Of a stretch of DNA of 64,000 nucleotides, positions 24,084-32,686 are shown piece after piece. Below the pieces are notes generated by a model. That model had not been told where the DNA came from, searched no databases, and was given only the letters and a program-made list of their open reading frames with translations. The stretch covers positions 463,156 through 527,155 of the forward strand of contig NZ_JAJNDV010000001.1 in the NCBI RefSeq assembly GCF_021043375.1, in the 5' to 3' direction. The translations under genes and the position numbers were made by a program. This DNA is from Sphingomonas sp. IC-56 (lineage in GTDB: Bacteria; Pseudomonadota; Alphaproteobacteria; Sphingomonadales; Sphingomonadaceae). How positions within the stretch are numbered: the stretch's first letter is position 1; each line of letters opens with the position of its first letter.

Positions 24084-25373
24084 CTAACGCACCTCGCGCC
24101 CGCGAACAAAGGGCCGCAGCATCGGCGGCGGCGTGTGCGGCACGAACATGGCAGGTGCGGTCCCCCATTTCCCGTGCTCCAGACGCGTATCGAGGAAGCG
24201 GATCGATGCCATCACCGCCTCGGGCGAGAAGGTGCAATGACCGGCACCGCGGACATAGACGCTCTTTACGTCCCTTCCCCTCGCCGCTTCGGCATAGCCG
24301 CGTTGAAGCGAAGGCGAAGTCAGCCCGTCGCCAATGGTCTGCACCGCCAGCAACGGAACCCGCGGCTTCGCGTTGGGCGTATAGTGGCGCACCATATAGT
24401 CGACTGCGCTGGGCTTCGCCGCGACGCGCTCCCCCGCGTTGAGGCGGGCGAGCTCGGCGTCGAGATCGAGCCCGGCCTTCCGATACAGGGCCTCGACCAT
24501 GGGCCGGCGGCCCGAAAGTGTAAGCTGCTGGCGGTAATCGACTCCCGTACTCCACGAAAACACCCCGCCGGCGCGTTGCTCTTGATCGGTGCGCGGCAGG
24601 AAGATGCCCATGGCAAAGCTGCGTCCGACCTCATCGGCCTGGGCTTCGTAATCGCTTGCATCGGGTTCGGGCTTGTCGCGGCTCGTCCAGCCGGGAAGGC
24701 CGCCGAGCACACCGGCTAGTGTCACCCGTGCGCGGCCCTCGGGCGTCGTCATGGCCAGCTTCAATGCGTCGTTCACGCGCCCCGCATTCGCGCGGTCATC
24801 GTCAACGTCGACCAGGCGAATGCCGGCATCGGGCGCGACCAGGGTGCGGAAGGCATAAGCGCCATCCAGCGCCATGTTCATCATCCCCACCGCGCCGCCG
24901 ATCGAGGCGCACATCGCCAGCGCGCCATGGATCGCGGGCTTTTCCTGCTCCGCGAGCGCCGTGGTGACCAGCCCGCCCATCGAATAGCCCCATGCGATCA
25001 CGCGCCTCGGCTTGGCGTGCGCTGCGGCGAACGCGGCAATCGTTGCGCGCTGTGCCGGCACCGCTTCAGCCAACGACCAGCCGCCAGCGCCATAATCGGA
25101 CCCTGCAATGGCATAGCCGGCATCAAGCAATTGCCTGTTCATCCCGCGCGTCGCTGCTTCAGGCGACCCGGCGGTGGGCGAATAGCCCCTGCTCCACAGC
25201 AGCAGCGTACCGTTCCAGTTGGACGGGACTTCCGCCACCCACTTGGCACCCCCCGGCAGCGTCCCGGAGAGCGAGCGGGCTGAGGGTACCTGCTGTGCAG
25301 CGAGCGGAGTGCCCGCAGGGATCGCAGCCACTGCGCCCATCGCGAGTGCCAGGGCATGAATAGGGTACGGCAT
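24084..25373 (-). CDS. Secreted alpha/beta hydrolase
   Basis: This 429-residue protein starts at 25373, where GGGAGAG lies upstream and a signal peptide (ALALAMGAVAAIPAGTPLAAQ) follows. The hydrolase nucleophile elbow is WGYSMGGLVT, and GAGHCTFSPE near the C-terminus holds the likely catalytic His. An early strand, WNGTLLLWSRGYSP, would form the oxyanion region. It belongs to no family I can name with a known substrate; other secreted esterases and peptidase-like hydrolases share this layout. Its promoter faces MmgE/PrpD and contains LacI-type operator O3, which puts it in the same regulon as the other hydrolase and the tannase-family protein. Confidence 0.75.
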   Translation of the reverse strand: MPYPIHALALAMGAVAAIPAGTPLAAQQVPSARSLSGTLPGGAKWVAEVPSNWNGTLLLWSRGYSPTAGSPEAATRGMNRQLLDAGYAIAGSDYGAGGWSLAEAVPAQRATIAAFAAAHAKPRRVIAWGYSMGGLVTTALAEQEKPAIHGALAMCASIGGAVGMMNMALDGAYAFRTLVAPDAGIRLVDVDDDRANAGRVNDALKLAMTTPEGRARVTLAGVLGGLPGWTSRDKPEPDASDYEAQADEVGRSFAMGIFLPRTDQEQRAGGVFSWSTGVDYRQQLTLSGRRPMVEALYRKAGLDLDAELARLNAGERVAAKPSAVDYMVRHYTPNAKPRVPLLAVQTIGDGLTSPSLQRGYAEAARGRDVKSVYVRGAGHCTFSPEAVMASIRFLDTRLEHGKWGTAPAMFVPHTPPPMLRPFVRGREVR

Positions 25374-25414
25374 CTCACTCTCCCATTTTGTGCTTGCATC
25401 CCGAATAGTTCCGA

Positions 25415-25428
25415 TGAAAGCGGTTGCA
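25415..25428. promoter_or_regulatory. LacI-family operator O3
   Basis: TGAAAGCGGTTGCA fits the pattern TGnAAnCGnTTnCA shared with O1 and O2. It lies 42 bases upstream of the leftward hydrolase start and ends five bases before the MmgE/PrpD start, in a divergent promoter. Confidence 0.62.
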
Positions 25429-25432
25429 TAGA

Positions 25433-26857
25433 ATGTTTTCAGATGAAACAAATCGCGGGCTTTCTGCGCGGGTTGCGACCCACGTCGCATGTGTCAGCTA
25501 CGATCAGCTGGAAGAGACGACCCGCGACGCCACGCGCCGCGCCTTGCTCGATGCGCTGGGGGTAACGCTCGCCGCTACCGGCCTTGCAGCCGAAGCGCTG
25601 CCTTACCGTAACCTCGCACTCGCTCAGGGTGCTGGGCCTTCGCGCGTCCTCGGCATCGATACCTGCACAAATCCCGTCGCGGCAGCACTGGCAAACGGGG
25701 CGCTCGCCCATGCGATGGATTTCGGCGACGCCTTTGATCCCGGCGCAGCACATCCCAACGCCGCGCTGGTTCCGGCACTGCTCGCGCTATCCGATGCCGA
25801 CCCGCGTATCGACGGCGGGCGCTTCCTTGCGGCAATGACAGCGGGAAGCGACCTGGCATGCCGCCTGTCGATCGCGCCTGCACGCACTTACGAGGAAGGT
25901 GGCTGGTACCCGCCGGCGCTGGTCGGGCTGATCGCCTCCGCCGCCGCTTGCGCCAAGCTGATCGGGCTGGACGCGAAGGGCATATGCGACGCGATGGGGT
26001 TGGCGATGCTCTCCGCCAGCTTCCCCGGCGAAATCAAATATGATCCCGGCTCCCCCCTGCGCGGAGTTCGAGAAGCGTTCGCCGCGCGCGGCGCGGTCGA
26101 GGCCGCGTTGCTCGCCCAGGCCGACGCGCGCGCCTTCGCCGAGCCGCTCGAAGGGCGCGCGGGCTTTTTCGCCATCTATGGCGGCGGTGGCCCGACAGAC
26201 GCGCTCACTGCCGATCTCGGGACGCGGTTCCTTGGCGATGAAGTCAGCTTCAAGCCCTGGCCATGCTGCCGCGGCACCCATGCCTATATCGAGGCCGCAC
26301 TGGAACTTCGCCAGCGTTGCGACTGGCGGGAGATCGTGCGTGCCGAGGCCGAGATCGGCCCGGTGCAGGAAATGCTGATCCGGCCCCATTCCGCCAAGGC
26401 CGCGCCCGAGAATTCCATCCAGGCCAAGTTCTCGATCCCGTTCACCACCGCACACGCGCTGGTTCATGGCAGCGTCTCGCTCGACTCGTTCGGCGATGCG
26501 GCGCGTGCCGACAGCCCGGTGCTCGAACTGGCGCAGCGTGTGGTTGAGCGTCGCAATCCTGCCTGGGGACGTGAGCACGCGGCGAGTGGATCGCTCACGC
26601 TGATCCTGCGCTCGGGCGAGCGACTCGAACGCCAGGTGCCGCAAGCCGCCGGTCATCCCGGCAACCCGCTTTCGAACACCGCGCTGATCGACAAGTTCAT
26701 CCTGTGCGCAAGCCGTGCCGCGATCCCGCTCGACTCCGGGAGAGCGGCGGCCGCAGCAGCGCGGATCCTCGCGCTGGGTCCCGGTGTCTCGGCATCGAGC
26801 CTGCTGCGGATGGAGCACAAAACGAGCGATACACGCTTGCAGCCGAGTTCTGACTAA
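25433..26857 (+). CDS. MmgE/PrpD family protein
   Basis: This 474-residue protein belongs to the MmgE/PrpD superfamily, which includes 2-methylcitrate dehydratase, cis-aconitate decarboxylase and several uncharacterised hydro-lyases. Typical features are RALLDALGVTLAATG near the N-terminus, NGALAHAMDFGDAFDPGAAHPNAALVPALLAL (the metal- and substrate-side helices) and KPWPCCRGTHAYIEAALEL. The ATG at 25433 is used; a TTG at 25424 is also in frame. The gene does not sit in a methylcitrate operon, so PrpD itself is unlikely. It lies between the LacI-operator block and ligV, in the direction of ligV, with 35 bases between them. Confidence 0.85.
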   Translation: MFSDETNRGLSARVATHVACVSYDQLEETTRDATRRALLDALGVTLAATGLAAEALPYRNLALAQGAGPSRVLGIDTCTNPVAAALANGALAHAMDFGDAFDPGAAHPNAALVPALLALSDADPRIDGGRFLAAMTAGSDLACRLSIAPARTYEEGGWYPPALVGLIASAAACAKLIGLDAKGICDAMGLAMLSASFPGEIKYDPGSPLRGVREAFAARGAVEAALLAQADARAFAEPLEGRAGFFAIYGGGGPTDALTADLGTRFLGDEVSFKPWPCCRGTHAYIEAALELRQRCDWREIVRAEAEIGPVQEMLIRPHSAKAAPENSIQAKFSIPFTTAHALVHGSVSLDSFGDAARADSPVLELAQRVVERRNPAWGREHAASGSLTLILRSGERLERQVPQAAGHPGNPLSNTALIDKFILCASRAAIPLDSGRAAAAAARILALGPGVSASSLLRMEHKTSDTRLQPSSD

Positions 26858-26872
26858 GTTATCCGTCATAAC
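26858..26872. promoter_or_regulatory. Small palindrome upstream of ligV
   Basis: GTTAT-N5-ATAAC is a perfect inverted repeat placed 20 bases upstream of the ligV GTG and its AGGAGAGGA ribosome site. It could be the operator of the FerC-type MarR regulator for ligV-ferB-ferA. A five-base arm can arise by chance. Confidence 0.35.
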
Positions 26873-26892
26873 AATAAAGAGGAGAGGACGCA

Positions 26893-28314
26893 GTGGCCAG
26901 TTTGCTTGAGGGCGCAGCCCGTACGTTCGAACGCCGCAATCCAGTGACCGGCAATGTCGCCACGACCACAACGGCTTCCACTGTCGCCGATGTTGATGCC
27001 GCCTGCGAGGCTGCCGCCGCCGCGTTTCCGGCCTGGTCGGCACTGGGCCCCAACGCTCGCCGCGCGATCCTGAACAAGGCCGCGGAAGCTCTGGAGGCGC
27101 GCAAGGACCAGTTCATTGCTGCCATGGTCGACGAGATCGGCGCGACGCCGCCGTGGGCCGGCTTCAACCTGATGCTCGCGGCCGGGATCGTTCGTGAGGC
27201 CGCGGCGATGACCACCCAGATCGGCGGCGAGGTGATCCCGTCCGACAAGCCCGGCTGCATTGCCATGGCGCTGCGCGAGCCGGTGGGCGTGATGGTCGGC
27301 ATCGCACCGTGGAACGCCCCGATCATTCTGGGCGTCCGCGCGATCGCCATGCCGCTGGCTTGCGGCAACACCGTGATCCTCAAAGCCAGCGAGGCGTGTC
27401 CGAAGACGCACGCGTTGATCGTTGAAGCTTTCCAGGAAGCACTGCCCGAGGGCACCGTGAACCTGATCTCCAACGCACCCGAGGATGCAGGCGAGATCGT
27501 CGGCGCGCTGATCGACAACCGCCATGTTCGCCGGATTAACTTCACTGGCTCCACCCATGTCGGCCGGATCATCGCCAAGCGGGCGGCCGAGCATCTGAAG
27601 CCCGTGCTGCTCGAACTGGGCGGCAAGGCACCCTTCATCGTGCTCGACGACGCCGACCTCGACGAAGCGATCAAGGCAGCGGCGTTCGGTGCGTTCATGA
27701 ACTCGGGCCAGATCTGCATGTCGACCGAGCGGATCATCGTCGTCGACAGCGTCGCCGATGCGTTCGCCGAAAAGTTCGCAGCCAAGGCCAAGACGCTCGC
27801 GGTCGGTAACCCCGCTGAGGGCAAGACCCAGCTCGGCGCGGTGGTCGATCAGAAGACCGTGGATTGTGTCGGCGGGCTGATCGAGGACGCGCTGGCCAAG
27901 GGTGCGGAGCGGATCGCGGGCGGTGAAAGCAACGGCGTGCTGATGCCCGCCACCGTGATCGACAAGGTCACCACCGACATGCGCATCTTCCGGGACGAGA
28001 GCTTCGGGCCTGTCGTGGGCATCATCCGCGCCCGGGACGAGGCGCATGCGATCGAGCTGGCCAATGACACCGAATATGGCCTGTCCGCCGCAGTCTTCAC
28101 CAAAGACACTGCGCGTGGCCTGCGGGTCGCCAAGCAGATCAAATCCGGCATCTGCCACGTCAATGGCCCGACCGTGCACGACGAGGCGCAGATGCCTTTC
28201 GGCGGCACAAAGGCCAGCGGCTACGGGCGCTTCGGCGGCAAGGCCGGCATCGACGCTTTCACTGAGCTGCGCTGGGTAACGATCGAGACCCTGCCGGGCC
28301 ATTATCCGATCTGA
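26893..28314 (+). CDS. ligV: Vanillin dehydrogenase (aldehyde dehydrogenase family)
   Basis: This 473-residue NAD(P)+-dependent aldehyde dehydrogenase is expected to oxidise vanillin to vanillate. The catalytic Cys is in NSGQICMSTER, the general base Glu in LLELGGKAPF, and the cofactor loop is FTGSTHVGR. The start is GTG with AGGAGAGGA upstream. The assignment as vanillin dehydrogenase rests on overall likeness to LigV/Vdh proteins (for example PWNAPIILGVRAIAMPLACGN) and on the next two genes, ferB and ferA, which produce vanillin from ferulate. Related benzaldehyde dehydrogenases cannot be excluded. The order ligV-ferB-ferA suggests one operon. Confidence 0.88.
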   Translation: MASLLEGAARTFERRNPVTGNVATTTTASTVADVDAACEAAAAAFPAWSALGPNARRAILNKAAEALEARKDQFIAAMVDEIGATPPWAGFNLMLAAGIVREAAAMTTQIGGEVIPSDKPGCIAMALREPVGVMVGIAPWNAPIILGVRAIAMPLACGNTVILKASEACPKTHALIVEAFQEALPEGTVNLISNAPEDAGEIVGALIDNRHVRRINFTGSTHVGRIIAKRAAEHLKPVLLELGGKAPFIVLDDADLDEAIKAAAFGAFMNSGQICMSTERIIVVDSVADAFAEKFAAKAKTLAVGNPAEGKTQLGAVVDQKTVDCVGGLIEDALAKGAERIAGGESNGVLMPATVIDKVTTDMRIFRDESFGPVVGIIRARDEAHAIELANDTEYGLSAAVFTKDTARGLRVAKQIKSGICHVNGPTVHDEAQMPFGGTKASGYGRFGGKAGIDAFTELRWVTIETLPGHYPI

Positions 28315-28347
28315 GGATCGGGTCGACTTAATAGAGGACTATCCGCA

Positions 28348-29184
28348 ATGACCAATACCAGCAGCAATGGCGTCGTGGCCTATGACGTCGAGAATGGCAT
28401 CGCCTGGGTGCGCTTCAACCGTCCCGACAAGCGCAATGCGATGAGCCCGACGCTCAACCGCGACATGATGGAAGTGCTCGACCTCCTCGAGCACGACCCG
28501 GCCGTGGGTGTGCTCGTTCTCGCAGGCGAAGGTTCGGCCTGGACCGCGGGCATGGACCTGAAGGAATATTTCCGTGAGACCGAGGCCAAGGGTCTGGCCG
28601 GCACGCGCCAGGCGCAGCGTGAGAGCTATGGCTGGTGGCGTCGCCTGCGCTGGTATCAGAAGCCGACGATCGCGATGGTCAACGGCTGGTGCTTTGGCGG
28701 CGGCTATGGCCCGCTCTTCGCCTGCGATCTCGCCTTCGCGGCGGAAGAAGCCAAATTCGGCCTGAGCGAAATCAACTGGGGCATCCTGCCCGGCGGCGGC
28801 GCGACCAAGGTGGCGACCGAGCTCCTGTCGTTCCGCAAGGCCATGTACCATGCCATGATGGGCGAGAATATCGACGGCAAGACCGCCGCCGACTGGGGCC
28901 TGGTCAACGAAGCGCTGCCGCTGGCCACGCTCAAGGACCGCGTCACCGAAGTGGCCAAGGTGCTGCTCGCCAAGAACCCTGTCGCGCTCAAGGCGACCAA
29001 GGACGCGGTCCGCCGCGTCGGCGTGATGACCTATGATGAGGCCGAGGATTACCTGATCCGCGCGCAGGAAGCCGCGAACTCCTACGACAATGAAGGCCGC
29101 AAGGAAGGCATCCGCCAGTTCATCGACGAGAAGAGCTACAAGCCCGGCCTCGGCGCGTACGACAAGGACAAGGTGAAGGCATAA
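28348..29184 (+). CDS. ferB: Feruloyl-CoA hydratase/lyase (p-hydroxycinnamoyl-CoA hydratase/lyase)
   Basis: This 278-residue crotonase-fold enzyme hydrates feruloyl-CoA and splits the product to vanillin and acetyl-CoA. Family features are WVRFNRPDKRNAMSP, the oxyanion-hole region AWTAGMDLKEYFRETEAKG, and WCFGGGYGPLFACDLAFA; the acidic residue in FGLSEINWGILPGG is in the position of the catalytic Glu of this lyase group. The charged C-terminal tail is also typical. A ribosome site AGAGGA precedes the ATG. It lies 33 bases after ligV and 121 bases before ferA. The enzyme would also act on p-coumaroyl- and caffeoyl-CoA. Confidence 0.92.
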   Translation: MTNTSSNGVVAYDVENGIAWVRFNRPDKRNAMSPTLNRDMMEVLDLLEHDPAVGVLVLAGEGSAWTAGMDLKEYFRETEAKGLAGTRQAQRESYGWWRRLRWYQKPTIAMVNGWCFGGGYGPLFACDLAFAAEEAKFGLSEINWGILPGGGATKVATELLSFRKAMYHAMMGENIDGKTAADWGLVNEALPLATLKDRVTEVAKVLLAKNPVALKATKDAVRRVGVMTYDEAEDYLIRAQEAANSYDNEGRKEGIRQFIDEKSYKPGLGAYDKDKVKA

Positions 29185-29305
29185 GCCTCGGCCCCACGGC
29201 GGAGGCCGGGGGGCAAGTTTCGGCGCGGTCGGCGGTTCGACTGCCCCGCGCCGCCGATTAGCACTGCGCTCCGGCTCAGGCCGGGGTGCAGCAAGCCGTG
29301 GAACC

Positions 29306-31399
29306 ATGATGCCCAATCTCACTCGCCTGCTTGCCCCCCGCTCCGTCGCGATCGTCGGCGCGTCGCCTACCCCGGGCGCGCTCGGCAACTCGGTGCTGCG
29401 CAATCTGGACCGGCATGGCTTTGCCGGCGAAGTTCACCTCATCAACCCCAAGCGGGACGAGATTGACGGGCGCCTCTGCCTCAAATCGATCGGCGAACTG
29501 CCTGAGGGCGTGGACGCGGCGGTGTTGGCGATCCCGGGCCCTGCCGTGCTCGGCGCGGTGCGCGAACTTGCAGCCCGGGGCGTCGGCGCGGCCGTCATCT
29601 TCTCGGCCGGCTTTGCCGAGGGAGGCGAGGAAGGTCTTGCCGCGCAGGCGGAAGTCGCGCGCATCGCCGCCGAAAGCGGCATGGTGATCGAGGGGCCCAA
29701 TTGCCTTGGTCTGGTCAATTACGTCGACGGCGTCGCCCTGACGTTTGTCGAAACGCCTGCGGTCAGGCTCGGCGACGCGCCGGGCGTGGGCATCGTCAGC
29801 CAGTCCGGCGCGATGGCGGTGGTGCTCGGCACCACGCTGATGGCCAAGGATCTGGGCATTTCGATCTCGGTCTCAACGGGCAACGAGGCCGCGAGCGGCG
29901 TCGAGGATTATGTCGAGCATCTGATCCATGCCGGCCACACACGCGTGATCGGCATGATCGTCGAGCAGTTCCGAAAGCCCGCGCGCTTCCTGGAACTGGC
30001 CGAACAGGCTCGTGCCGCCGGCAAAACCATCGTGTTGCTCCACCCGGGGAAATCGAGCGCCGCGCGCGAGTCCGCCGCGACGCATACCGGCGCAATGGCT
30101 GGCGACTGGCAGTTGATGAAGGCCAAGGTCGAGCGCGCCGGCGTGGTGCTGGTCGACAGCCTGGAGGAACTCGCCGACGTCATCGAGATCGCACATCGTG
30201 CCAAGCCGGTTGGCCGCGGCGGCGTCGGCGTGCTGACCGAGAGCGGCTGTTTCAAGGCACTGGTGCTGGATCTTGCCGAGCAGATCGGCCTGGGCCTTCC
30301 CGTCGTCGGGGCACATACCGAAGCGAAGCTCCGCGCTGCCATCCCCGACTTCATCCCGGTCTCGAATCCGATGGACCTGACCGCCCAGGCACTGGTCGAT
30401 CCCGATCTCTACCGCCGCACACTCCAGCCGCTACTCGAGGATGACGATTTCGCCGCAATCGTGATCGGCATCATCCAGACCGATGAAGCCACTGCCGCGC
30501 GCAAATTTCCCTACATCATCGACGCGGTGCAACAGATCGCGCCCGAAAAGCCGGTAATCTTCGCGGGGCTCGACGAAGGAGCGCCCTTCGACGCCGCGCA
30601 CATTGCCGGGCTTCGGGCGATCGGCGTCCCCTACTTCCCGTCCGCCGATCGCGCTTTCCGGGCATTGCGGCAGTTGTCGAAGCTCGCCGAGCGAGACTTC
30701 GGAAGGAGCGAAGCACCTGCGCAAAAGCTCGACCTGCCAAGCGGCGTCGTTCCTGAATATCGTGCCAAGGCGCTGCTCGCGCCCTTGGGCATCCCCTTCC
30801 CCAGCGGCGGCTTCGCCGCCGCCCTGGCACAAGCGAAGCAAACCGCTGCCGAGGTCGGCTATCCCGTCGTCCTCAAGGCACAGGCCGCAGCGCTCAGCCA
30901 CAAGAGCGACGCCGGCGGCGTCATCCTGAACATCGCCGACGAAGCCGCGCTCGAGGCTGCCTGGGCAAAGCTCCACGCCAACGTCGCCGCCTATAAGGCG
31001 GATATTGTGCTCGATGGAGGGCTGGTCGAGGCGATGGGCGCGCGCGGCGTCGAGTTGATCGTCGGTGCCAGGAACGATCCCGAATGGGGGCCGGTGATCC
31101 TGATCGGCTTCGGCGGCGTTACTGCCGAACTGCTCCACGACGTTTGCCTGCTGCCCCATGACCTGCCACGCGAAGCTGTCATCGCGGCGCTGCGGGGGCT
31201 CAAGCAGGGCGCATTGCTGGACGGCTATCGCGGGTCGCCCGCACTGGACGTGAACGCGGTCGCCGATCTCGTTGTGACATTGGGAAGCGTCCTCGCGGGA
31301 ACGCCGGCTATCCGCGAGATCGACCTCAACCCGGTGGTGGTCTATCCGCAGGGCAAGGGCGTCGTCGCGCTCGACGCACTGATCCTGGCGGGCGAGTAG
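29306..31399 (+). CDS. ferA: Feruloyl-CoA synthetase, NDP-forming acyl-CoA synthetase type
   Basis: This 697-residue protein has the layout of NDP-forming acyl-CoA synthetases: an N-terminal CoA-binding domain (VAIVGASPTPGALGNSVLRNL), two succinyl-CoA-ligase-like domains, with the phosphorylated His expected in ATHTGAMAG, and a C-terminal ATP-grasp domain (VVLKAQAAALSHKSDAGGV, then EIDLNPVVV). FerA of Sphingobium SYK-6 is of this type rather than the AMP-forming Fcs type. It would convert ferulate, ATP and CoA to feruloyl-CoA. The position after ferB and next to a MarR gene supports this. ATG codons at 29306 and 29309 are equally possible starts. The 121-base gap from ferB contains short GC-rich hairpins. 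Confidence 0.88.
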   Translation: MMPNLTRLLAPRSVAIVGASPTPGALGNSVLRNLDRHGFAGEVHLINPKRDEIDGRLCLKSIGELPEGVDAAVLAIPGPAVLGAVRELAARGVGAAVIFSAGFAEGGEEGLAAQAEVARIAAESGMVIEGPNCLGLVNYVDGVALTFVETPAVRLGDAPGVGIVSQSGAMAVVLGTTLMAKDLGISISVSTGNEAASGVEDYVEHLIHAGHTRVIGMIVEQFRKPARFLELAEQARAAGKTIVLLHPGKSSAARESAATHTGAMAGDWQLMKAKVERAGVVLVDSLEELADVIEIAHRAKPVGRGGVGVLTESGCFKALVLDLAEQIGLGLPVVGAHTEAKLRAAIPDFIPVSNPMDLTAQALVDPDLYRRTLQPLLEDDDFAAIVIGIIQTDEATAARKFPYIIDAVQQIAPEKPVIFAGLDEGAPFDAAHIAGLRAIGVPYFPSADRAFRALRQLSKLAERDFGRSEAPAQKLDLPSGVVPEYRAKALLAPLGIPFPSGGFAAALAQAKQTAAEVGYPVVLKAQAAALSHKSDAGGVILNIADEAALEAAWAKLHANVAAYKADIVLDGGLVEAMGARGVELIVGARNDPEWGPVILIGFGGVTAELLHDVCLLPHDLPREAVIAALRGLKQGALLDGYRGSPALDVNAVADLVVTLGSVLAGTPAIREIDLNPVVVYPQGKGVVALDALILAGE

Positions 31400-31442
31400 T
31401 AAAGCACGCTGCGGGCGGTTCGGCACGCTAGGAGGATGAGCC

Positions 31443-31934
31443 TCAGAGACGTTTGGCAGCGATCCGCCCCAGAAGCTCCAGCAGCGTCTCCCGCTCCTGG
31501 GCGGTCATGTCCGCGAGCATCTGTGCCTCGTGTGCCTGGATCCGCGCGGTGCACTCCTGACGCATCGCCTCCCCGGCTTGCGTCAGCGTGAGCGAAAAAG
31601 CCCGCCTGTCGGTGGGTGAGACTTCCCGCGCGACCAGCCCACCATCGACAAGTTCGTTGATCAGCGAGACCATGTTGGCGCGCTTGATGCCAAGCGCAGC
31701 GCCGACGGTGCCCTGATTGACCCGCGGGTTGGCCGCGATGATGGAGAGGATGCCGACCAGCACCTGGCGCATGCCGGTCCCCTTCACCGCTTCCTGGAAG
31801 TCGAGCGCGAATGCCGCGGAGGCGCGTCGCAGATGATAGCCGACGAGCGAAGAAAGATCGCCCAGTGGGAGGGGGTTGCCTGACATTCCATCTTGGAAGC
31901 CATTTTGCGTGCTCACGTCAACCAGCTGGAGCAT
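31443..31934 (-). CDS. ferC: MarR-family regulator, FerC-like
   Basis: This protein of about 163 residues has a MarR winged helix: QVLVGILSIIAANPRVNQGTVGAALGIKRANMVSLINELVDGGLVARE, with the wing SPTDRRAFSLTLTQAGEAM. In SYK-6, FerC is a MarR repressor of ferBA that is released by hydroxycinnamoyl-CoA. Here the gene converges on ferA rather than preceding ferB, so the name rests on family and position. The start is uncertain: ATG at 31934 is chosen, with 31949 and a codon at MSGNPLPLG also in frame. Its C-terminus is 43 bases from the ferA stop. Confidence 0.75.
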   Translation of the reverse strand: MLQLVDVSTQNGFQDGMSGNPLPLGDLSSLVGYHLRRASAAFALDFQEAVKGTGMRQVLVGILSIIAANPRVNQGTVGAALGIKRANMVSLINELVDGGLVAREVSPTDRRAFSLTLTQAGEAMRQECTARIQAHEAQMLADMTAQERETLLELLGRIAAKRL

Positions 31935-32347
31935 AATGAATCCGCCCACGGGGCTCAGTATGCAGCAAAGCGACCTGCGCGGCAGTGACCATCAGGTTCA
32001 TGGCTTGAGCGCCGAGCCGCAAGGTCTGCCGTCATGGCTAAGGCCGGCGCGTGCGCAGTCTGAAATTTTTACCTGTAGAAGTTCTTCAGCGTTCTTGAAA
32101 AATGGGCCACTTTGCAGCGGGTCTAGCTTAGAAGGGCAAAAACGGCTTCACTTGCGATCTCCGCAGGTTGCGCGGACAAGCTCAGTGGGTCGGGCCCTCT
32201 CCCAAGCGCCGCTTCGACCGGCGGTCGTTTCGCTTCTACCCGCTTCGACGCGCTCCGTTCGGCGCTTTTTCGTGCCTGCCGGGCAACGAAGCTCGGGAAG
32301 CGGCGTATAGCCCTGCAGCATCACGGTCGAACAACAGGGAGCAGATG
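31935..32347. other. Intergenic region between ferC and the SWIB gene
   Basis: These 413 bases should contain the divergent promoters of ferC (leftward) and the SWIB gene (rightward). It is less GC-rich in places (around 32055-32110) than its surroundings. I see no tRNA, no convincing ORF and no clear -35/-10 pair. The ribosome site AGGGAG of the SWIB gene lies at 32336-32341. Confidence 0.5.
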
Positions 32348-32686
32348 ATGGCACGATCGGCGGAAAAGCGCGGCAAGGACGAAACGGCTGCGGCCGAGAA
32401 GAAGGTCAAGGCCACGGGTAAGCCCGCTGGCGGTGCGCGCGGCGGCATCACCGCACCCGTCACGCCTTCTGAGGATCTGGCCGAGATCGTCGGCAACGAC
32501 GACCTGCCCCGCAGCGAGGTCGTCAAGAAGGTGTGGGACTACATCAAGAAGAACGATCTTCAGGATGCCAAGGACCGGCGCCAGATCAACGGCGACGACA
32601 AGCTGTCCAAGATTTTCGGCAAAAAGTCGGTGAGCATGTTCGAGATGAACAAGCATCTCAGCAAGCACCTCACCGCCAAGAAGTAA
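32348..32686 (+). CDS. SWIB/MDM2 domain protein
   Basis: This 112-residue basic protein has a Lys/Ala-rich N-terminal tail (about residues 1-40) and a SWIB domain: SEDLAEIVGNDDLPRSEVVKKVWDYIKKNDLQDAKDRRQINGDDKLSKIFGKKSVSMFEMNKHLSKHL. SWIB domains are best known in eukaryotic chromatin remodellers, but short bacterial versions exist in Chlamydia and many alphaproteobacteria, where they are thought to be DNA-associated. Of the two adjacent ATG codons, the second (32348) has better spacing (six bases) from AGGGAG. No operon partner is seen. Confidence 0.9.
   Translation: MARSAEKRGKDETAAAEKKVKATGKPAGGARGGITAPVTPSEDLAEIVGNDDLPRSEVVKKVWDYIKKNDLQDAKDRRQINGDDKLSKIFGKKSVSMFEMNKHLSKHLTAKK

Noticed and set aside
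24647..24660. CGTAATCGCTTGCA, a near match to the LacI operators
   Set aside because: It is inside the hydrolase coding sequence and lacks the leading T of the palindrome; one such match is expected by chance.
32040..32340. Possible tRNA or structured RNA in the ferC/SWIB interval
   Set aside because: No cloverleaf, no T-loop sequence and no terminator were found; the local hairpins are short.
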